Source: Acidobacteriota bacterium (lineage in GTDB: Bacteria; Acidobacteriota; Terriglobia; 20CM-2-55-15). From it: 9,029 nt of DNA. Made by a program: the position numbers and the translations under genes. Each line of letters starts with the position of its first letter. Position 1 is the first letter of the stretch. This document shows, one piece after another, positions 5,736-9,029 of this stretch. The notes beneath the pieces were generated by a model. It had not been told where the DNA came from. It saw only the letters and a program-made list of their open reading frames with translations, and ran no database searches. Location: positions 1 through 9,029 of the forward strand of contig QHXA01000184.1 of NCBI GenBank assembly GCA_003222755.1. Reading direction: 5' to 3'.

Positions 5736-7697
5736 ATGGTGCAAGCCGCTGCGGCCTTTCTACTGTCGATAGCGTTCGCGCTTCTGACATGGACGCCACC
5801 GTCGGTGACCGCGAAGCCCGGCGAGTGGCGATATTTGAACAGCGATCCGCAAGCCACGCGTTACTCGCCGCTCGATCAGATCAATAGGGACAATTTCAAG
5901 GATCTGAAGATCATCTGGCGCTGGAAACCTGCGATTCCTCCGGCGCCGCCCTCTCTTGGAGGAACCGCGCAGGGCAACGGAGATCCGGTGCTTGCCATGT
6001 ATAAGAGCGAAGCGACTCCGATCATGGTGGGCGGCGTCTTGTACGAGTCCGCGGGCGGTCAACGCATTGTCGCCGCTCTCGACGCCGCGACAGGCAAGAA
6101 GTTGTGGCTATGGGAGGGAATGGACGAAGGCGGCCGCGACCGCAAAGCGCCGAGAAGAAATGCAGGGCGGGGCGTCGCCTATTGGACCGACGGAAAGGAG
6201 GAGCGGATCTTCGTCATCACCACCGGTTTCTTTCTCGTGGCCTTGGACGCCAGAGCCGGCGTGCCGGTGAAAGCGTTCGGCACAGGCGGCGCAGTCGATC
6301 TCATGAAGGAGTTGCACGTCGACTTCGACAATGTCTCGCGCATCGGCAACAGCTCGCCGCCGATGGTCTATCGCAACACGGTCATCGTCCCGCCCGCGCT
6401 CGAAGAAGGATTCACGCCCGACTCGATGCGAAATACGCCCGGCTATGTGATGGCGTTTGATGCGCGAACCGGCAAACAAAAATGGTCATTTCACACCGTG
6501 CCCAAAGATGGAGAGTTCGGCGCGGATACGTGGGAAGGAAAATCGAACACGTATACCGGCAACACCGGTGTGTGGGCGCCGATCTCGGTGGATCCTGAGC
6601 TGGGACGTGCCTATCTACCCGTTGAAACACCGACCGACGATTATTACGGCGGTCATCGCCTGGGCAGCAATTTGTTCGGCAACTCGATCGTCTGCGTCGA
6701 TCTCGAAACCGGCAAGCGCATCTGGCATTACCAGATCACGCATCATGATATCTGGAACTATGATCTCCCGTCCGCTCCCGCCCTCGTAAAGATGACCGTC
6801 AACGGCAAGCCGATCAAAGCGCTCGTTCAGCTCACCAAGCAAGGCTACGCCTATGTGCTCGATCGCGTGACGGGAAAGCCGGTTTGGTCAATCGAAGAAC
6901 GCGCTGCACCGTCAAGCGATGTGCCTGGCGAGCGAGCGTGGCCAACGCAACCGCATCCGACCAAGCCCGCCGCCTACGAAGCTCAGGGTTACATTGAAAA
7001 TGACCTTATTAACTTCACGCCTGAGCTTCGTGCCGAAGCGATCCGCATCGCCAAGCAGTATCGCTTAGGGCCACTCTTCACGCCGCCCTCCGAGATCAAA
7101 GAGGGCGGCACGAAAGGATCGTGGTACAACCCCGGCGGCACTGGAGGCTCGCTCTGGCAGAGCGGCGGCTTCGATCCTGAAACGAACTATTTCTACATCC
7201 CTTCGAAGAGTGGTCCTGGAGTCATCACCGTTCGAAACGATCCGAAGTCGGACTTGAGGTTCTCGCGCGGACCGGGCGGTATCGATCTCTCTGTCCAAGG
7301 ACTGCCGATTCTTAAGCCGCCCTATAGCCGAATCACGGCGCTCGATCTCAACACGGGTGAGTTCGCTTGGGTCGTGCCCCTCGGAACCACGCCCCCTCGC
7401 GTGTCACAGAATCCGGCGCTCAAAAGCATCAGTCTGACGAACACTGGCGGCATCAATTTGCACGCAACGCTTCTCGTCACCAAGACCTTGCTCATCGCCG
7501 GCGAAGGATGGGGCGGCGCTCCTGTTGTGCGCGCTTACGACAAAATGACCGGAGCCGTTCTCGGCGAAGTGAAGATTCCCGGCATGATGGGAAGCATGCC
7601 GATGACGTATATGGTGAACGGCAAACAGTACATCGCCTTCACAGTCGGAACGCCAACGGAGCCGGCGGAATTAGTCGGGCTAGCTTTGGAAAACTAG
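5736..7697 (+). CDS. Secreted PQQ-dependent quinoprotein dehydrogenase (glucose/alcohol dehydrogenase-like beta-propeller)
   Basis: A 653-residue periplasmic quinoprotein with an eight-bladed-propeller pattern. After a hydrophobic leader (cleavage likely after VTA, residue 26) come GEWRYLNSDPQATRYSPLDQIN (29-50), VAALDAATGKKLW (112-124), VMAFDARTGKQKW (238-250), VCVDLETGKRIWHYQ (319-333), HHDIWNYDLP (336-345), QLTKQGYAYVLDRVTGKPVW (365-384), TALDLNTGEFAW (534-545) and GEGWGGAP (589-596). The DxxTGxxxW repeats are the propeller tryptophan-docking motifs; Lys368 aligns with the PQQ-contacting lysine of membrane glucose dehydrogenases. There is no N-terminal membrane bundle, no CxxCH haem motif and only one Cys (320), so no vicinal disulfide; the electron acceptor must be a separate protein or quinone. 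The family oxidises sugars or alcohols. The start is uncertain: no Shine-Dalgarno is visible, only ATG 5736 or GTG 5739 are available, and the leader has no basic n-region. The VOC gene follows by 79 bp. Confidence 0.9.
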   Translation: MVQAAAAFLLSIAFALLTWTPPSVTAKPGEWRYLNSDPQATRYSPLDQINRDNFKDLKIIWRWKPAIPPAPPSLGGTAQGNGDPVLAMYKSEATPIMVGGVLYESAGGQRIVAALDAATGKKLWLWEGMDEGGRDRKAPRRNAGRGVAYWTDGKEERIFVITTGFFLVALDARAGVPVKAFGTGGAVDLMKELHVDFDNVSRIGNSSPPMVYRNTVIVPPALEEGFTPDSMRNTPGYVMAFDARTGKQKWSFHTVPKDGEFGADTWEGKSNTYTGNTGVWAPISVDPELGRAYLPVETPTDDYYGGHRLGSNLFGNSIVCVDLETGKRIWHYQITHHDIWNYDLPSAPALVKMTVNGKPIKALVQLTKQGYAYVLDRVTGKPVWSIEERAAPSSDVPGERAWPTQPHPTKPAAYEAQGYIENDLINFTPELRAEAIRIAKQYRLGPLFTPPSEIKEGGTKGSWYNPGGTGGSLWQSGGFDPETNYFYIPSKSGPGVITVRNDPKSDLRFSRGPGGIDLSVQGLPILKPPYSRITALDLNTGEFAWVVPLGTTPPRVSQNPALKSISLTNTGGINLHATLLVTKTLLIAGEGWGGAPVVRAYDKMTGAVLGEVKIPGMMGSMPMTYMVNGKQYIAFTVGTPTEPAELVGLALEN

Positions 7698-7776
7698 ATC
7701 TATCTCGTGCGTTGGCTTGGGCGATCTAATGGTGTGGTACCTGCCCGTTACAAAATACCCTACATCGAGGACGCTT

Positions 7777-8337
7777 ATGCACAGAGTGGCCGCAAGTATT
7801 ATCGTGTTGGCGGTGTTGTTTTCGCCTTCTGCCATGGCCCAAACCAGGAACACAACTTCGACCAACAAAGTGAAATCCTTCGATCATCTGGTCATCAATG
7901 TGTCGGATATGGAGCGGGCTTTGGCGTTTTACAAGCGGCTAGGCTTTACATTAATTAATGAGGATGGCTGGCGAAAGGGCCAAGGACAAGTATCCATCAA
8001 GATTGGCGAGAACGAGAAAATCAACATTCACAAGCAAGATGTCCTGGGACCCCAAAACAAGCCTCAGGATATCGGTCTCAACGACAAGTTCAACCTGGCC
8101 TATATTCCGCTGGCGGGAGATGCCGATTTTTGTCTGGTTTGGGGCGGCACGATTCAGGAAGCTCAACAGCACCTGCGCGACAGCGGAGTCGATCATGTCA
8201 GCGCGCGCGCAACGTCACAGGCGCGCGGGGACCCGCAACGAGCGTGTACTTCCGGGATCCCGACGGCAACCTATGGGAGTTCGTCGTCTACCCGCAATAG
8301 GATCCTGCCGAAGGTCAAGCAGTTTCCCTTAACCTAA
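7777..8337 (+). CDS. VOC/glyoxalase-like protein with signal peptide, C-terminus frameshifted
   Basis: A single vicinal-oxygen-chelate domain, found in metalloenzymes such as glyoxalases, extradiol dioxygenases and related uncharacterised proteins. Residues 1-22 (MHRVAASIIVLAVLF...AMAQ) are a clear signal peptide. The domain starts SFDHLVINVSDMERALAFYK (34-53; His37 is the first metal-ligand position), continues KINIHK (81-86, His85) and GDADFCLVW, and reaches HLRDSGVDHV. From about 8201 the frame then becomes non-conserved and stops at 8337. The expected ending, TSVYFRDPDGNLWEFVVYPQ, is encoded in another frame and stops at TAG 8298-8300. As written, the protein lacks the last metal-ligand glutamate (in LWEF). 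The longer frame from 7717 is less likely: ATG 7777 has GAGG (7767-7770) 6 nt ahead and begins the signal peptide. Same strand and 79 bp behind the PQQ dehydrogenase, so a two-gene transcript is likely. Confidence 0.8.
   Translation: MHRVAASIIVLAVLFSPSAMAQTRNTTSTNKVKSFDHLVINVSDMERALAFYKRLGFTLINEDGWRKGQGQVSIKIGENEKINIHKQDVLGPQNKPQDIGLNDKFNLAYIPLAGDADFCLVWGGTIQEAQQHLRDSGVDHVSARATSQARGDPQRACTSGIPTATYGSSSSTRNRILPKVKQFPLT
8201..8300 (+). pseudogene. Out-of-frame C-terminal part of the VOC protein
   Basis: In the frame whose codons begin at 8211, this stretch reads NVTGARGPATSVYFRDPDG, then NLWEFVVYPQ and stops at 8298-8300. This is the classic last strand pair of VOC domains ('SVYFRDPDGNLWE'). 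The junction falls at or near GCGCGCGCGC (8201-8210). Removing one GC unit or adding one base there restores a single 173- or 174-codon gene from 7777 to 8300. This is an assembly error, a real loss-of-function change, or repeat slippage. Confidence 0.8.
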
Positions 8338-8355
8338 ACCTCTTCGCCGACCTTC

Positions 8356-8382
8356 GAGCCTACTCGGCTCATTTCCCTTTCT
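8356..8382 (+). terminator. Possible weak terminator between convergent genes
   Basis: GAGCC (8356-8360) and GGCTC (8366-8370) pair around a 5-nt loop, followed on the plus strand by a pyrimidine-rich, T-containing stretch (ATTTCCCTTTCTT) but no pure T-run. A competing stem GCCGA/TCGGC (8346-8350, 8364-8368) overlaps it. It lies between the VOC gene and the end of the minus-strand hypothetical gene and overlaps that gene's stop codon. Weak evidence. Confidence 0.25.
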
Positions 8383-8905
8383 TCTGCGCCGCTTCCGCTT
8401 CGGCAACACGGGCCCCGCGAAGAATGTTGGAGATCATGCTATTGCCCTCGTGACAGGCCCATTCGTACACTGGCGCTTTTGTTTTTGTCCAGGGAATCTC
8501 TGCGGTCCAAGGTTTCGCCCACGTGGTGGGATCATCAACCGTGAAGACGTAAATCATCGTGTCATCCGCTGTGCGCGTGAAGCGTTCCACTAGATGCAAC
8601 TTCTCGCTGGATCCTCGGAACGCGGTCAGATTCGTGAAATTGGTGGTGTCGACTACCAGGGTGTTCCCCTCCCAACGCCCCACCGAGTCTCCTTGCCACA
8701 ATCGCATGTTTTGCGGGACATGCGGGCGGCCATCCGTGGGTACGAGGCGCGTGTCGTGATTCTGCTCGTGAAGGAAGGTCACGTATCCCGGCCCCTGCAC
8801 AATCTGTAGCAGGTTGCCCTCGTTCGCGCCGGGGAGCATCGGGATTCTTTCCTGGCCCATCAGGCAACGCTCACTTAACGGCCGGTTCTCAGCTGTCGAA
8901 TTCAT
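8369..8905 (-). CDS. Conserved hypothetical protein (soil-bacterial/acidobacterial family), C-terminal part
   Basis: I recognise the family but know no function for it. The 178-residue frame contains the conserved blocks RPLSERC (8-14), QIVQGPGYV (33-41), PTDGRPHVPQ (56-65), GRWEGNTLVVDTTNFTN (76-92), LVERFTRTADDTMIY (105-119), TVDDPTTWAKPW (122-133) and VYEWACHEGN (146-155), ending in a Lys/Ala-rich tail (EAEAAQKKGK). The conserved blocks begin almost at the first residue, whereas family members I recall are longer with an N-terminal secretion signal and further conserved sequence. The ATG at 8905 is therefore probably not the natural start. No Shine-Dalgarno precedes it, and the frame stays open without a stop to the right edge but encodes nothing family-like there. 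The missing part lies upstream in another frame. It converges on the VOC gene with 31 bp between stops. Confidence 0.75.
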   Translation of the reverse strand: MNSTAENRPLSERCLMGQERIPMLPGANEGNLLQIVQGPGYVTFLHEQNHDTRLVPTDGRPHVPQNMRLWQGDSVGRWEGNTLVVDTTNFTNLTAFRGSSEKLHLVERFTRTADDTMIYVFTVDDPTTWAKPWTAEIPWTKTKAPVYEWACHEGNSMISNILRGARVAEAEAAQKKGK

Positions 8906-9029
8906 GTCCCTTGTCTTTCGCGGCTTGTTCGGCGTTTCTTTCTCTTGCTGCCGGCAACATGGGAGGCACGACGCCTTCTGGTCCGACGATGAGCGATGTC
9001 CGTTTTGAGGAGTACCTGAGTGTCGTTGG
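8889..9029 (-). pseudogene. Out-of-frame N-terminal part of the same hypothetical protein (partial, right edge)
   Basis: Reading leftward from 9029, this frame gives RYSSKRTSLIVGPEG, then VVPPMLPAARERNAEQ and GHEFDS before TGA at 8891-8889. 'RTSLIV(D)PP.G..PP' directly before 'RPLSERC' is the order I recall for intact members of the family, and the two frames meet with little or no loss (HEFDS / AENRPLSERC). One extra base or two missing bases near 8889-8900 explains the break. The true start lies beyond the window. Confidence 0.65.

Noticed and set aside
5678..5857. N-terminal extension of the beta-hydroxyacid dehydrogenase to 5857
   Set aside because: The 60 extra residues match nothing in the family, overlap the start of the divergent PQQ gene, and lack the ribosome binding site seen before 5677.
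7717..7776. Upstream ATG for the VOC gene at 7717
   Set aside because: It would bury the signal peptide 20 residues inside the protein, whereas ATG 7777 has a GAGG at proper distance.
8201..8230. GC-rich alternating purine-pyrimidine stretch as a Z-DNA or regulatory element
   Set aside because: It lies within the VOC coding region and is better explained as coding sequence with a frameshift; no independent evidence of a regulatory role.

Overview
The window most likely comes from an acidobacterium, probably near the Solibacter/Bryobacter group. The main clues are the 1024-residue TonB-receptor-like protein, with an N-terminal carboxypeptidase-regulatory domain and the 'IPLNGRHF' plug start typical of the large acidobacterial Oar-like family, and a conserved hypothetical family (RPLSERC, GRPHVPQ, GRWEGNTLVVDTTNF) that I know mainly from Acidobacteria and related soil bacteria. 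This placement is by recognition, not by a search.

Layout. On the minus strand, read right to left from 5677, lie a beta-hydroxyacid dehydrogenase (5677-4784), a TonB-dependent-receptor-like outer-membrane protein (4574-1500), a fumarylacetoacetate-hydrolase-family protein with a signal peptide (1446-352) and the start of a RidA-family protein with a signal peptide (248 to beyond the left edge). Gaps are 209, 53 and 103 bp; the first and third contain regulatory-looking structure. Diverging across only 58 bp is a plus-strand pair: a secreted PQQ-dependent quinoprotein dehydrogenase (5736-7697) and a VOC/glyoxalase-like protein with a signal peptide (7777-8337). Converging on that pair from the right edge is the conserved hypothetical gene (minus strand, 9029 to 8369).

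How the genes may fit together. PQQ dehydrogenases oxidise alcohols or sugars in the periplasm, and the TonB-like receptor sits in the outer membrane. The FAH, RidA and VOC families are normally cytosolic, yet all three members here begin with convincing signal peptides. I infer a small catabolic module whose first steps run in the periplasm: uptake, PQQ oxidation, then chemistry on a keto-acid, enamine or aromatic-cleavage type intermediate. The one clearly cytosolic enzyme is the dehydrogenase. The substrate cannot be read from the sequence.

Condition of the genes. Both genes at the right end carry a frameshift. The VOC gene loses its conserved C-terminus at a (GC)5 run near 8201-8210. The hypothetical gene is broken near 8889-8905, with its N-terminal part in another frame. 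These could be sequencing errors, decay or, for the GC run, slippage. I found no tRNA, rRNA, insertion sequence or CRISPR array.
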